Shown here one piece after another: positions 42,015-54,537 of a DNA stretch of 64,000 bases; the stretch's first letter is position 1; each line of letters begins with the position of its first letter. The position numbers and the translations under genes are program-made. Source of the stretch: Erodium maritimum (Eukaryota > Streptophyta > Magnoliopsida > Geraniales > Geraniaceae); assembly GCA_963921825.1 (NCBI GenBank), contig OY997593.1, positions 73,092,513 through 73,156,512 of the forward strand, in the 5' to 3' direction. The notes under the pieces were generated by a model. It made no database searches. It worked only from the letters and a program-made list of their open reading frames with translations, and was not told the origin of the DNA.

Positions 42015-45000
42015 TCATCTTTCCTCGAACTCAACATCGATGATCTCGGGGTCTGATTTCTTGGAAGCTCTGGCTCCGCCGCCTCTGGAAAAGGAGTCCC
42101 CTTTAGGTTGCCACACTGTGTTTCCGCAGCCAGCACAACGGATCATCTGGCTCTTGTTACCGACAAACTGCCTCTTACAAGCTGGGCAAGCTCCCTGTCC
42201 AAAAAAGGTTGGGAAAGGTGTGTTTCAATTGTCCATTAACGAAGAATAGATGATGATATTATACTCATTCCATCCAAAATAAGGGTATTGTCCTGAAACA
42301 AGTATGTAGTTCTTCTTTCAGGTATTTGATTAGCCATGGATTTGGATTACCAATAAAAATAAGGGTTAATTGTTAAAAACTAACCTAAAGCATTGTTCAC
42401 AAACGAAAAACTACCTTAAGTTTTGTTCATGCTTTTACGCTACACTAAAGTTTTATCCATCGTTTTGTTCACTCTGAATATTCATCACAGTTTCTTCCTG
42501 TTGCGTTTTTCTAATGGAAGTCGGTGGACAAAACTTTAGTGTAGCCTAAAAGCGTGGACAAAACTTTGGTAGTTTTTTGTTTGTGGACAATACTTTAGGG
42601 TAGCTTTTGACGATTAACCCTAAAAATAACAACCAGCCATGAAAAAAAAGGTTGGAATGAAAACTGAAAACCATTTGTGACCATTGGATTGTATTTTTGA
42701 ATGACTGAGATGTTTCCTAACGTAACAATGGAAAGTTCCAAACTGAATCTCATCCGTTAAAATTGCAATACAATGGCTATGATTAGTTAAAAGTTTTCAT
42801 ATTTAACTTTCCAATTTTCAGGTTTTCAACTGAGTACTTCCCTTACCAATAACTGCCCACTTAGGTAGACCTGGTGGTCAGAGAGCTCTCTCACCTCCTT
42901 TGAGGTCAGAGGTTTGAACCCAGTGGGTACGCTTGCTTGGGAACAGGTGTGGGTTGAGATAAGGTTAAGAGTTAGATTAGGATTTCCCCTCTTTCTTGCT
43001 GATAAAAAAATACCAATAATAATAATGTTCTACCATGAATAGCCGTAATGAGTTAATAACTTTAGCAACGAAAGATTAAATTGTTAATCTTTGCTCATAG
43101 TCATGTGGGGGAGGCTTAGCTTAGGATGGAGGAAGTATTTAAGCAATGTGATTAAGATGTAGAGGGATACACAACAAAACAAACTTTAACCGATGAAAAA
43201 ATTGTCTACATAGCACAAACAACTGCTTGTACTAAGCCAGTGTAGCTCATATTCGTGGGTTAGCTGGTATTTCTCTTGACAATACGGTCATGTGTCCAAG
43301 TTTGCATTCGTTTTGTATCAGATTAACAAGAACTTATGAATGGGAATGAAATGTATCATTGAAACAGAAAAGAGCTAGAAACTATAAAAGAATTATTGTA
43401 GGGGCAATATAGTCCATATGAAGGAAGAGGAAAATATGGCGAAGAAATTGAAATAGATTATGTAAGAAATTCATAGCTACGCAAAGACCCACACAGAAAC
43501 TTACCTTTATTACAAGATTATTGGCAAGAGTTCCAATGAGAAGAGGGCCAGCGATGGGTAGAACCCAAATGGTAAATATGAAGACCCGAAACAGCCATCC
43601 GGAAATTGCAAACCAGAGGAAAAATACTGCCTACAATAAAGAAAAGTAAATGATAGGAAGGTGAGCCACAATGAAGGGAAGCAGTTCACACAAATGAATC
43701 AGCATATAGTTCAGCTAATACCGTCTTCGAAAACTATTTTCCCGAAATGAAGTTATCGATAATTTAGCTCAGAGGAAAAAAAATCCAAAACTTTCAAGTG
43801 TTGAATGAAGAGCTTAATATTGTTACACGGGTTGTTTGCATTGATCCATAAACCCCAAAGTACTCAAGCCATAATAGCAAATTAATTATGTTTTTTATTG
43901 TTACAAGTTGATGCTGATGAGGTACTCATACACGAGAAGGAATATTGTCTATTAGTAGGACGCTACAGCTGAAATAACTTGATCAATAGTTCTAAATGAC
44001 CCAAATATTTAGGTCAGGTACCTCAAAGTTTACTAAGACTAGCTTCCGATACATAATGTTGTACTATGATATGATCCTCTCTCTCCCAAAATAACTAGCA
44101 CTTTCCTCAATTTTCGCAAAAAGTAAAACAGAACACATGTTGGAACTAAGGAAGTAAATAATAAGAGATATCTAACATGCAACACATTATGGTTCTATCC
44201 TAATAACCAAATTACTTCACGTGAATGATGGGTTCACCAGTAAACTTAATTAATGGGACAAGTACTTTACAAACTACAAAGAGATCGTGTATGATTATTA
44301 CGCAATAACATAGTAGCACATAGGCCATTGAAAACATCTAGCTAACATCAAGAAATATGCAGATGTAACATAAAATTTCGTATGGTACTTACCGTAGCAC
44401 TTCTTCCCAATGGGGAACCCAGAAAATCGCTAAATTGCTTTCTGTACTGCAAGGATATGGAGGCAACAATCAAGAAAGAGTATGTGATCCAAATGTAAGA
44501 CACACATGATTGATGATACATACAAACAAATTAACACATCCAAGCATCAACAAACTGCCATCTCATTATCAATTTCCTAACAATTGAAAGATAATGGTAC
44601 TCTGAGTATTGAACACTTCACAATTTTAGCAGTGGAGTTTGTTTTCAGAAGAAAAAAAAGATAACACTATTTTGACAGGAGCATTGTAGAAGCTACCAGG
44701 TGAGATAAAATCAACTATTTTAGCATTTGAACTTGTTTTCAGAAAAAAGATAACACCATTTGACTGGAAACTGAGCATTGTAGAAGCTACCAGGTGAAAT
44801 AAAATCAACAATTCTAGCATTGGAGCTTGTTTCAAGAGAAAGATAACACCATTTTGACTGGAAATTGAGCATTGGAAAAGCTACCAAGTGAAATAAAATC
44901 AACAATTTTAGCATTGGAGCTTGTTTTTAGGGAAAAAAAACAGATAACACCATTTTGACTGGAAATTGAACATTTTAGAAGCTACCAAGTGAAATAAAAT

Positions 45001-45539
45001 CAACAATTTTAGCATTGGAGCTTGTTTTCAGAAGAAGAAAAAAACACTATTTTGACTGGAAATTAAACATTGTAGAAGCTACCAGGTGAAATCAAATCAG
45101 GAGAAACAGTTAGCAGAGAGAGAGAGAGAGAGAGGGAGCAAACCCTAGGAGAATTTCTGCTGAAGTCCATGCTGAAAGTCCTCCACCGCGCGCCAATCTC
45201 GAATTCCCGATCAATCTCCCGCGCCCGCTCCATGGCGGTGGACGCGGCGGAGCTCACGCGGCGAGAGACGGAGTAGCGGCGGTCAATCCGCTCGGCGGTC
45301 TTCTTGGCCTCGAAGAGGAGCTGCTCGAAGCCGTCGTTGGCCGTGCGCCAGACCTCGCGCCAGGTCTCGCCGGAGGTCACGCGCTTCGCGAAGCCGTCGA
45401 AGTCGCTGCGCTGGAAGGCCAGGACGGGGGACACGCGTCGGGCGGGGATTGGGCGGCAGAAGCTCCGGCGGAGGCGGAGGGAGGGTCTGACGTGGACGGA
45501 GGGCCGCCATGAGAGAGTGGTCGCAGTTGCGTCCATCAT
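42015..45539 (-). CDS. Plastid-type membrane protein with C-terminal zinc ribbon, unknown function
   Basis: CDS complement(join(42015..42194,43505..43630,44393..44446,45144..45539)), 251 aa. The frame is open over all exons with GT/AG borders. The N-terminus (MMDATATTLSWRPSVHVRPS, Arg- and Ser-rich) looks like a chloroplast transit peptide. Exon 1 continues with an amphipathic, probably helical part. Exon 3 encodes two hydrophobic segments (AVFFLWFAISGWLFRVFIF, then a stretch with IWVLPIAGPLLIGTL). Exon 4 has a four-cysteine zinc ribbon, C-P-A-C and C-A-G-C, and ends DPEIIDVEFEER. I do not recognise a named family. The layout suggests a thylakoid or envelope protein with an exposed zinc-binding tail. 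The first of two adjacent ATGs was chosen as start. Confidence 0.8.
42363..42620. mobile_element. MITE family 3, copy 2 (zinc-ribbon gene intron)
   Basis: It starts GGGTTAATTGTTAAAAACTA and ends GACGATTAACCC, flanked by a perfect 9-bp duplication TAAAAATAA (42354-42362 and 42621-42629). Internal GTTTTGTTCATGCTTT / AAAGCGTGGACAAAACTTT arms match the family at 35032-35302. Confidence 0.92.
42853..43010 (+). mobile_element. tRNA-derived SINE with poly(A) and target-site duplication
   Basis: 158 bp. TAGACCTGGTGGTC near the start resembles RNA polymerase III box A, and GAGGTTTGAACCC-type text (AGAGGTTTGAACCCAG) is box B. The element ends TTGCTGATAAAAAAA. It is flanked by TACCAATAA at 42844-42852 and 43011-43019. 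It sits in plus orientation in the intron between exons 3 and 4 of the minus-strand zinc-ribbon gene. Confidence 0.85.
44619..45099 (+). repeat. Tandem repeat, about 95-bp period, 5 copies (zinc-ribbon gene intron 1)
   Basis: Units of about 95 bp begin ACAATTTTAGCATTGGAGCT, pass through GATAACACCATTTTGACTGG and end GAAGCTACCAGGTGAAATAA. Starts are near 44619, 44713, 44807, 44901 and 45002. The array ends just before the GA microsatellite and the exon 1 splice donor. Confidence 0.93.
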
Positions 45540-45661
45540 CACCACACAACAACACGGAGAGGTCTGTGTGAGCAGTGAAAGCCCACAAATGATCTTTTGG
45601 GTGCAAAACTGAAGATTTGGTTATTTGCAATTTGGGACCGCAGAAATGGTTTTATTTTTTT

Positions 45662-45966
45662 GGGTGAATTACTTTTTGTACCTATTTTCTATGGGTAACA
45701 TACTTTTTGTATCTTTGCGTTTTGTAACGTTCAATAACAGTCCCTCCGTTTTAGTAATTGTCATTTAGTACCCTTTATGAATTGGTTACAGATCATTTAA
45801 TACCTCTTATGTATTGATAGTAGAACATTTAATACCCTTTAAGAATTGGTCACAGATCATCAAAATGGCGTAAACTTGACCAAAATTTTGTGCAGAGCGT
45901 TACCATTACATCAGGGTACTAAAAGAATGTTACCAATAGAAAAAAGGTACTAAAAGTAATTAACCC
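45662..45966. mobile_element. Palindromic MITE upstream of the zinc-ribbon gene
   Basis: It starts GGGTGAATTACTTTTTGTAC and ends GTACTAAAAGTAATTAACCC, flanked by TATTTTTTT (45653-45661) and TATTTCTTT (45967-45975). The arms repeat ATTTAATACCC motifs. It lies about 120 bp upstream of the start codon, in or near the promoter. Confidence 0.82.
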
Positions 45967-47812
45967 TATTTCTTTCTTGCCCCCCATACCTTCAAAATTA
46001 CATCCAACTCCACACTGTGTAGATGTTCTCCAACTATATCGTCGTGTTTGTCCACCGGTGATCAAATAGGGTCGCTATGAGAGCGTCACCATAAAGGGTT
46101 GGCACCGGGGCCGCGGTAGCAGTGGAAGACCGAACGTTAGGGCAGTAATTCACGGATTTCAAGTGAGGTAAGTTGAATCTAATCAAACTGAGAAAAATAA
46201 TAGTTGTATTGTCTCACGAGAATAAGGATGGATCTTCTATTTTGTCACTTGAAATAGTTGGACATTTTTGTTACATGGACAACATCGCAGACATGTCTGA
46301 GACGGTCTATCCCTTTTCTTTTAGGGTATGGTTCAATAACGTGAACCATAGTTTCACTAAAAGAAATAAGAGAAGGTTTAGCATGAACAAATACACTTTT
46401 GCTTTGTTAGATGACACCATTTTTGTCAACTCACACAAATTAAGTAGAACTAACAATAAGGATGTTTCGGCAAAAGAAAAACAATAAATATGTTAATAAC
46501 TAACATTGATATCTTAATTGTCGTTCCATGAGCAGCATGTCATCATCACTTACAAGATCCAAGGGCCTACAGCATAGTTGTAAAAAACGCTAAACGCTAG
46601 TCGGATGGTGAAGAATCTTAAGCGTTAGACGGGAACTAAACGGAGCCTATACAGATATAATATTTTAATATTCTGAATTATTAATAAACATATATTACAT
46701 AAATACAATCAAAAATTCAAAATATATATTACATTTGTAAATAAATTCATTATTGGATAAGTATTTTGGAACATCAACTTAGTAACTAGAGCTTTTTCTT
46801 TTTCTGAAAAGATCATCTACAGCCTTGAAAGTTGGTCATATAGCCTCATCTTTGGATCACATTTTAATATGATACAAGACGGGCCTTCAGTTATCGGGTC
46901 AGGGCCCACGATCCAGATGAGAAGGCTGAAGCAAGATGATAAGATAAGCATTACAATACATCCGGAGACAAGATTAAGTTTTGATCCATGTTGATTAAGC
47001 ATATACCATCTCCAATGGTGTGCTAATCACCCAAAACAGGGGTTTAGTTTGGGGTTGTTTGAACGATTCGTCCACCTTGAGACGAAGGATTACTAGTCCA
47101 AACGTGCACCGGGAGAAAACCGGGTTGTGGCCACTTGCCACACGACATGTGGCAATAATGATTTATATCAGCCCGAATCACCTAGAACAAGGGTTTGGGG
47201 GTTGTTTGAACGAATCGTCCATATTGGGATGAAGGATTATTCGTCCGGTCGTGCATCTAAAGGGAGAACGAGGTTGTGGCAATAATGATTTATATCAGCC
47301 CAAATCACCTAAAGCAAGGGTTTGTGGGTCGTTTGAACGAATCGTCCACCTTGTGAGGGAGAATTATTCGTCCAGCATGAGACTGAAAGGGGAAAAAGAG
47401 GTTGTGGCCACTTGCCATACCAAAATCACTACTCACCCAGACTAATACTACTGAATATACCATTAGTAATCATACCAAAATCCACGTTTGGACAACGACA
47501 CATAACATGCCAGCAAGGAATATCCTCCGCAACCTGTGTCTGGATCGAATGGGAAAGATTCCGCAAGCCGTTTGTGAAAATGACCAAAACAAGACCCACA
47601 AGAGTATCCAAATCTAGAAACCTTTACCTAAAACCAATGATTAAACTTTGTCCTGTGCAATGCCAACGGCCGTCATAAAAATCTATCACGCAGGCAAAAA
47701 CACTGAGATGGAATCAACACTACACAACAATCCTACTCTCATTATCAATACTATCTCAAATTCATATGCATATCCGCTATAATATTCCTCACAACATTGT
47801 TTACGTAGATTT
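45967..47812. other. Intergenic region upstream of the ABCB gene
   Basis: No gene is seen. It contains a fragment of the GCTAGGC repeat (about 46572-46650) and the tandem array listed at 47025-47420. The rest is AT-rich spacer. Confidence 0.5.
47025..47420 (+). repeat. Three tandem copies of a 127-151 bp unit upstream of the ABCB gene
   Basis: Each unit contains AATCACC-(C/T)-A-A, GGGTTT, GTTTGAACGAATCGTCCA, a GAAGGATTA-type block, TATTCGTCC and GGTTGTGGC. Unit starts (AATCACC) fall at 47025, 47176 and 47303. The array lies about 440-840 bp upstream of the ABCB start codon. Confidence 0.88.
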
Positions 47813-47862
47813 ACTATATAAACTCGAAACTCTGAGCTTTAACAGTGCATGTTCATGCAAAC
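47813..47862 (+). promoter_or_regulatory. ABCB gene TATA box and short overlapping upstream ORF
   Basis: A TATA box (ACTATATAAA, about 47813-47822) lies roughly 40-50 bp before the CDS start. If transcription starts about 25-30 bp downstream, an out-of-frame ATG at 47849 could fall in the leader. It opens an 8-codon frame that stops (TGA) just past the main ATG at 47863. It could lower translation, but the transcription start decides whether it exists. Confidence 0.5.
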
Positions 47863-50800
47863 ATGGCAGAAATGACAGAGAAGAGAGATCATTTCTTTAA
47901 GGTCGAAGATGAGGATAGGAAGGAGAAGGAGATTGTAGACAAACCTTTACCGTTCCATAACCTATGGAGCTACGCAGATGGGCTGGACTGGGCCCTGATG
48001 GCACTTGGGACGTTGGGTTCTATTGTCCATGGCATGGCTCAACCAGTTGGGTATCTGTTGCTTGGCAAAGCCCTTGATGCCTTTGGAAGCAACATTGGCG
48101 ACAAGGATGCCACTGTTGATGCCATCCTCAAGGTATTACACGCTTGTCTCTGTTTTCTTGGACAATATAAACGAACAAGCTTTTATACAAAAATGGGAAC
48201 TTTATTAACACAAATTCGGCGTCCTTTGATTCTCAAATACACACTATAAAGGTGAGGCATTATCAGTAACATACAATCACCTTTCGTTTATCATCAAAAA
48301 CACCCGGATTTGGGTAATTTTGTTCCAAAAAACCACTGATAAATGAGAAAGGTGATAGCGTGTTCCTGATAAAACCTTCACCTTTTTTGTGTCTATCCGG
48401 GTGTTTTTGATTAATATGAAAGGTGATAGTGTGTTACTGATAACCCCTCACCTTTAAGGGGTGTTATTGCTAGCAAAAGGTCAAAGTGGGTATGTACATA
48501 AAGTTTTCCCTGTATAAAACTTTAATTACCTGAAATTGTTCGTGTTTGTTCAGGTTGTTCCATTTGTATGGTACATGGCCATCGCGACATTTCCAGCTGG
48601 AATATTAGGTACCTTACCTGTTTATCATAGCCAATGATATAAAGCTTATCAACTTCTTATACAAATTATCGAAATAGAAGTAAGAGCATGAACATGCATC
48701 TGTGTAGAAGCTTATCATAACCAATGAGATAAAGTTATCTACCTCAGATACAAATTATCAAAATAGAAGTAAGAGCGTAAACATGCATCCATGTAGAAGC
48801 TTATCATAGCCAGTGATACAAAGCTTATCAACTTCTAGTACAAATTATCAAAATATTAGTAAGAGCGTAAGCATGCACCCACGTAGAAGCTATCCTATAA
48901 GAGATGCATGTTTTGTGTAAGTTATATGATATGTGCTAATGATCTCAGTTCAGGTATACACAAGCATAAAAGCTCAAAATAAGATTGCACGTGACACTAG
49001 GAAAACTTGAACTCATTCTCATTCCTATGTAGATATTAGGGGCAATTGAATTGATTTAAACTAACCTTTTGAATCGCCGACGTATGGGGAAGTACCTTTT
49101 GACGAAATGTGAACTTTAAAGTACCCTTTTGAATCGGCCAATTACAGGAGGCAAAATGACTATAGCAGAGAACATAGAGTATGTTTCTTGACACGATGAA
49201 TCGTGAAAATAAACAAGAAGTTCAGGTCAGAACTCTCTTCAAACAAAAGGGTACTTTAAAGTTCACATTTTGTCAGCAGGTAGTTTTCCGTAAATGGGTG
49301 ATTCAAAGGGTAGTTTTAATCAATTAGCCCATATATGCCACTGTTTTATGGAAACCCACAAATCTCTACCAACTTTGAACCAAAATAAGACAACTCTTCC
49401 AATTTGTGCACAAAACGTACATATCTGCACTGCGTTTTTAGCTTCAATCCAATTAAAAACTTCATGGGAAGAGGTAGTACTAGGTGATAATACACATGCA
49501 TTATAATAATAACATTGTGACATGATCCTAAATAGTGTCTAGACAATGAAATATCAACAAGTATTGTCACTTACATATTTTCTCCTTGCTCATGCCTACT
49601 TACTGGGAAAGTGGACTTGCAGAGGTTGGATGCTGGATGTATACAAGTGAAAGACAGACAATTCGTATGAGATTGGCCTTCCTGAGAGCCGTCCTTAGCC
49701 AAGAGATTGGGGCCTTTGATACAGATCTAACGAGTGGAAATATCATTGGTGGAATGACCAACCACATGAGTGTTATACAAGATGCTGTCGGAGAGAAGGT
49801 ACATACTTCATGATGGAATGTTTTGTTCTTCCTCAAAAAAAGGCCAGATACTGACGAAGTTCCTGGTTTGCAGATGGGCCACTTTCTATCAAGTTTTGCA
49901 ACTTTCTTCACTGGAATTGTAATTGCTATCATCTGTTCTTGGGAACTTGCACTACTAACTCTGGTGGTTGTTCCCTTCATTCTCCTGATTGGAGCGACAT
50001 ACACAAAGAAAATGAACGCAATTTCACAAGCTAAACTCATTTACCTGTCGGAAGCCACATCCATGGTAGAGCAAGTAAGGTGACAATATTATCATAGACA
50101 ATTGGGGTAGTTACGTTCAGCTACACTTAACTATCATCGATTATCACTTAGCTACACCAAACTTTTTTTCGTCTGAGAGATACCCCAACTTTCAATTTTT
50201 TACACTTTACTACAATCCGTCAGTTTTTACACTTTTTTTCGTCTGATAGACACCCTAACTTTCAAATTTTTACACTTCACTACAATCCGTTTGAAAGTTA
50301 GAAAATCTCTTAGACGAAAAAAGAAAGTAGGTGTAGCTAAGTGATAATCGGTGATAGTTAGGTGTAACTAAACGTAATTATCCCTAGACAATTTCACAGG
50401 CTCTTGTATTCACCTAGAATCTGTATAAGAAACTGACCAAATAAATATATAACTTGCTCCCTGGTTTCTACATCACAGACAATATCGCAAATCAAAACAG
50501 TATTTGCATTTGTTGGAGAGAATACTGCAATCAAGTCTTTTACCGAGTGCACAAACAAACAGTATTTTATCAGCAAAGGAGAGGCTCTGATAAAGGGAGT
50601 TGGAACAGGAACATTTCAAGCTGTGACATTCTGTTCTTGGGCTATGATTGTATGGGTTGGAGCCATTGTAGTCACGGCAAAAAGGTCAACCGGAGGAGAA
50701 GTCATAGCTACAGTGATGAGTATTCTCTTCGGATCTATGTAAGAAATTCAATATTTCAATATCAATGGAATAGTACTAAAAATACAATTTGAGATAGTAA

Positions 50801-53800
50801 ATAGTTTTTCCCCATGAAACCAATGACAATATTGCAGATCACTCACTTACGCCGCACCAGACATGCAAGTCTTCAATCAGGCAAAGGCTGCAGGAAATGA
50901 AATTTTCCAGGTGCTCCAGAGAAAGCCAGTTATAAGTTATGATACAGAGGGGAAGATACTTAAGAGGGTTGAAGGCAACATTGACATACATGACGTATAC
51001 TTTGCTTATCCATCCCGGCCCAACAAATTGATCCTTCAAGGTTTTTCTTTATCAATTCCAGCAGGAAAGACAGTGGCTTTAGTAGGCAGTAGTGGTTGTG
51101 GAAAAAGCACTATCATCTCCCTAGTGGCAAGATTCTATGACCCTGCAAAAGGTATGCACGTTACTAGGTCCATAGCTGAAGCGTGATTATCTATTTAGAA
51201 GGAGCAGGTTATAATATAAAAAAGCTCCATTGCAATATGTATATTTATTAAGATTAGTGACAACTGAATACAGGGGATGTTCTCATTGATAATCACAACA
51301 TCAAGGAACTTGATCTGAAGTTCATCAGGAAGAATGTAGGAGCAGTTTCCCAAGAGCCCTCCCTATTTGCCGGGACTATCAAGGACAACCTAAGAGTAGG
51401 GAAGATGGATGCAAATGATGAACAGATTCATAACGCAGCAACTATGGCGAATGCAGCAACTTTCATATCACAACTTCCGAATCAGTATTTAACAGAGGTC
51501 AGAACCTTAGACCATACAAACTCACCTAGCCACTCTTTTGAGCATTAATTTATTGCACAGAATTTCCGACATCCACATTGCATGAATGCAAATTCGAAGG
51601 CCTTATTATGCTCAATACAGGAGAAAACAATTATATTGGGGGAAATTAGTCGTAAAACTGTACTAATTCCACCCATGAAAAAAGTGATCAAAAGAAGCTC
51701 CAAAAGTCAGTGCAATTGTTTCAACTTTTCTTCACTATCACCAGTTACTAGTTTAGCACCCTTGTAGTCATCATAACTGTTCAATGATATCGGTATTACA
51801 CCACATTGAACTATTTCTAAGCAATGAAGAGAATAACTTGCTCAACAGAAATTAGGTATGTTACCTTTGCACAAACAATGTGAATGCTTGCTAAGGTATA
51901 AATAATGCTATATAATACATACCTGTTTAGTACATCAATTGCCATCCGCAAGGAAGTAAAGACTGCACTTTAATCTAGCAGACGATATTAGTCCCTGCAA
52001 CAATTTCTTGTTGATAGAAAAATCTAATATAAGTTGAGGTTCCAGGTGGGAGAAAGGGGAGTCCAGTTATCAGGAGGACAGAAACAGAGGATAGCAATAG
52101 CAAGGGCCATATTAAAGAATCCTCCCATTCTTTTGCTTGATGAGGCCACGAGTGCACTTGATTCAGAAGCCGAGAGGGTGGTTCAGGATGCACTTGAAAG
52201 GGCTATGCAGGGGAGGACAGTCATATTAATTGCTCACAGGTTATCGACCATCATCAATGCAGATATGATTGTAGTTGTCGATAATGGAAAAGTTACAGAG
52301 ACAGGAACACACCACAGTTTGCTAGATTCAAGCAGATTCTATAACAACTTGTTTACAATGCAAAACCTAAACCCGTCGAGTAATTCAAGGTGGGTGCATA
52401 TTATTATTAACATTCTTTCTTACTTGCACATGTAATGAAACGGGATTTATTTAAAATAGTTTTGAATGGAAATGGATGCAGTGTCCCAAATCGAATTGAG
52501 GAACCAGCTAGCACTTACAAGCAGGATTCATCTCAACACATGGAACAGATGCAAAATTCTTCAGAGGCAGTAGACCAGAGCCGAATTTTCCCCGAGCCTC
52601 CTAAGCAGGTGGAAGAGAAAAGCAAAGAAAAGGGGGATATATTCTTCAGAATCTGGTTTGGCTTGAGAAAAGTAGAAATAGTGAAGACTGCTATTGGCTC
52701 CTTCGCAGCAGCTTTTTCGGGGATTTCAAAGCCTGTTTTTGGATACTACGTCATTACAATAGGTGTAGCATACTGCAAACCAGATGCAATACACAAAGTG
52801 GGAATATATGCGATTGGTTTTTCTCTACTAGGACTTCTTTCATTATTCAGTCATACCCTGCAGCACTACTTCTTTGGGGAGGTTGGAGAGAAAGCCATGA
52901 TGAACCTTAGACGAGCTCTGTTTTCAGGTATTCAGTCATAACATCAGCGTTAGAATCTCTTCTTTTTCCATTATATTTTGCTCCATTTCATCACATGCTA
53001 CCACGTCCAGTAGATACCCATAGTACAAGAGCAGTACTAACATCCATTGCACTAAAATCTTCCAGGTGTACTGCAGAATGAATTGGCATGGTTTGAGAAA
53101 CCTGAGAACAATGTTGGTTCACTTACTTCCCGGATCATCAATGACACCTCCATGATCAAAACCATAATATCTGATCGTATGTCTCTTATTGTCCAATGCA
53201 TATCCTCCATACTGATTGCAACAGTGGTTAGCATGTATGTGAACTGGAGAATGGGTCTGGTAGCTTGGGCAGTGATGCCTTGCCATTTCATAGGTGGCCT
53301 GATTCAAGCCAAGAGTGCCAAAGGGTTTTCAGGTGACTCTGCTGCAGCACACCATAAACTTGTTGGCCTAGCCTCTGAATCTGCAAGCAACATCAGAACC
53401 ATAGCCTCCTTTTGCCATGAAGAACACATACTTGTGAAAGCCAAAGCATCTCTAGAAGAACCAAAAAGGAAAAGCAGGAAGGAAAGCTTAAAGTATGGAA
53501 TCATTCAAGGTTGTTCCCTCTGCTTATGGAACATAGCACATGCAGTAGCTGTGTGGTACACTGCAGTTCTGATTGACAATGATCAAGCTACCTTTGAGAA
53601 TGGACTAAGAGCGTACCAAATTTTCTCTCTCACAGTCCCTTCTATCACAGAGTTATGGACACTGATCCCCACTGTCATATCAGCCATCGGAATACTGACT
53701 CCTGCATTTCAAACCCTTGACCGGAAAACAGAAATTGATCCAAATACCCCAGAAGATGCAGATCTTGAGAGGATAAAAGGCCTGGTCGAGTTCAAAAATG

Positions 53801-54537
53801 TCACATTCAACTACCCACTAAGACCAGAAGTGACTGTCCTCAACAACTTTAGTTTACAAATTAAAGCTGGAACAAAGGTGGCTTTAGTTGGACCAAGCGG
53901 AGCTGGAAAGTCCTCTGTTCTGGCCCTTCTGCTGAGGTTCTATGATCCCAGAGATGGAAAGATAATGATTGATGGTAAGGAGGTACAGAAATACAATCTG
54001 AGAGGGTTGAGAAAACAAATAGGGTTAGTGCAGCAAGAGCCACTTCTTTTTAGTTCTTCTATAAGAGAAAATATTTGCTACGGGAGTGATGGGGCTTCAG
54101 AAGCTGAAATAGTTGAAGTATCAAGGGCAGCAAACATACATGAGTTTATAAGCAATTTGCCAGATGGATACAACACAGTTGTTGGGGAGAAGGGTTGCCA
54201 ACTTTCAGGAGGACAAAAGCAAAGAGTGGCCATTGCTAGAACTCTACTTAAGAAGCCTGCTATTTTGCTCCTAGATGAGGCAACAAGTGCCCTCGATGCT
54301 GAGTCTGAAAGAACAGTAGTGTGCGCACTACAATCCATTGGTTTGAACAGCAAAGGTGGCCCGTTGTCCAGAACTACACAGATAACTGTTGCACATAGGC
54401 TTTCCACAGTAAAAAATTCTGATACTATAATCGTCATTGATAAAGGTGAGATTGTGGAGATGGGTTCCCACTCAACCCTAGTAGAAATATCCGACGGAGT
54501 TTATTCAAAGCTATGCCGTATCCAGAGTTTGACATAA
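47863..54537 (+). CDS. Full-size ABCB (MDR/P-glycoprotein) transporter
   Basis: CDS join(47863..48132,48554..48608,49623..49798,49874..50074,50479..50738,50838..51151,51274..51497,52046..52389,52482..52927,53066..54537), 1253 aa. The order is TMD1, NBD1, linker, TMD2, NBD2. NBD1 has Walker [10 protein letters not shown] (about residue 403), SQEPSLFAG, signature LSGGQKQR (about 508), Walker [13 protein letters not shown] and AHRLST. NBD2 has GPSGAGKSS (about 1038), LSGGQKQR (about 1141), [12 protein letters not shown] and AHRLST. Both ATP sites look competent. Plant ABCBs sit mostly in the plasma membrane and move auxin, organic acids or secondary metabolites. I cannot assign the substrate or subgroup. 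Introns 1, 2 and 4 carry repeats. Confidence 0.95.
48247..48456. mobile_element. Palindromic MITE-like element in ABCB intron 1
   Basis: TAAAGGTGAGGCATTATCAG at the left is mirrored by the complement TAAAGGTGAGGGGTTATCAG at the right, and inner copies of AAAGGTGATAGYGTGTTMCTGATA repeat the theme. A related, more decayed element lies at 36755-36990. Confidence 0.75.
48621..48893 (+). repeat. Tandem repeat, about 91-bp period, 3 copies (ABCB intron 2)
   Basis: The unit contains TTATCATAGCCAATGATATA, CAAATTATCAAAATAGAAGT, AAGAGCGTAAACATGCATC and TGTAGAAGC. Copies start near 48621, 48711 and 48801. Confidence 0.88.
49039..49330. mobile_element. Palindromic MITE in ABCB intron 2
   Basis: It starts GGGGCAATTGAATTGATTTA and ends TTTTAATCAATTAGCCC. 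The arms mirror AATGTGAACTTTAAAGTACCC and TTGAATCRCCC-type text. The centre is not palindromic. The target-site duplication is unclear. Confidence 0.82.
50104..50384. mobile_element. Mutator-type MITE in ABCB intron 4, perfect 9-bp duplication
   Basis: It starts GGGGTAGTTACGTTCAGCTA and ends AACTAAACGTAATTATCCC. Flanks TAGACAATT at 50095-50103 and 50385-50393 are identical. The arms mirror TAACTATCATCGATTATCAC and GTCTGAGAGATACCC-type text. Confidence 0.93.

Noticed and set aside
47025..47420. CRISPR-like array
   Set aside because: The units are 127-151 bp tandem copies without spacers, in a plant nuclear genome.
52435..52481. Separate short ORF starting at 52435 in the ABCB region
   Set aside because: It is intron sequence running into exon 9; the acceptor at 52481 restores the transporter frame.
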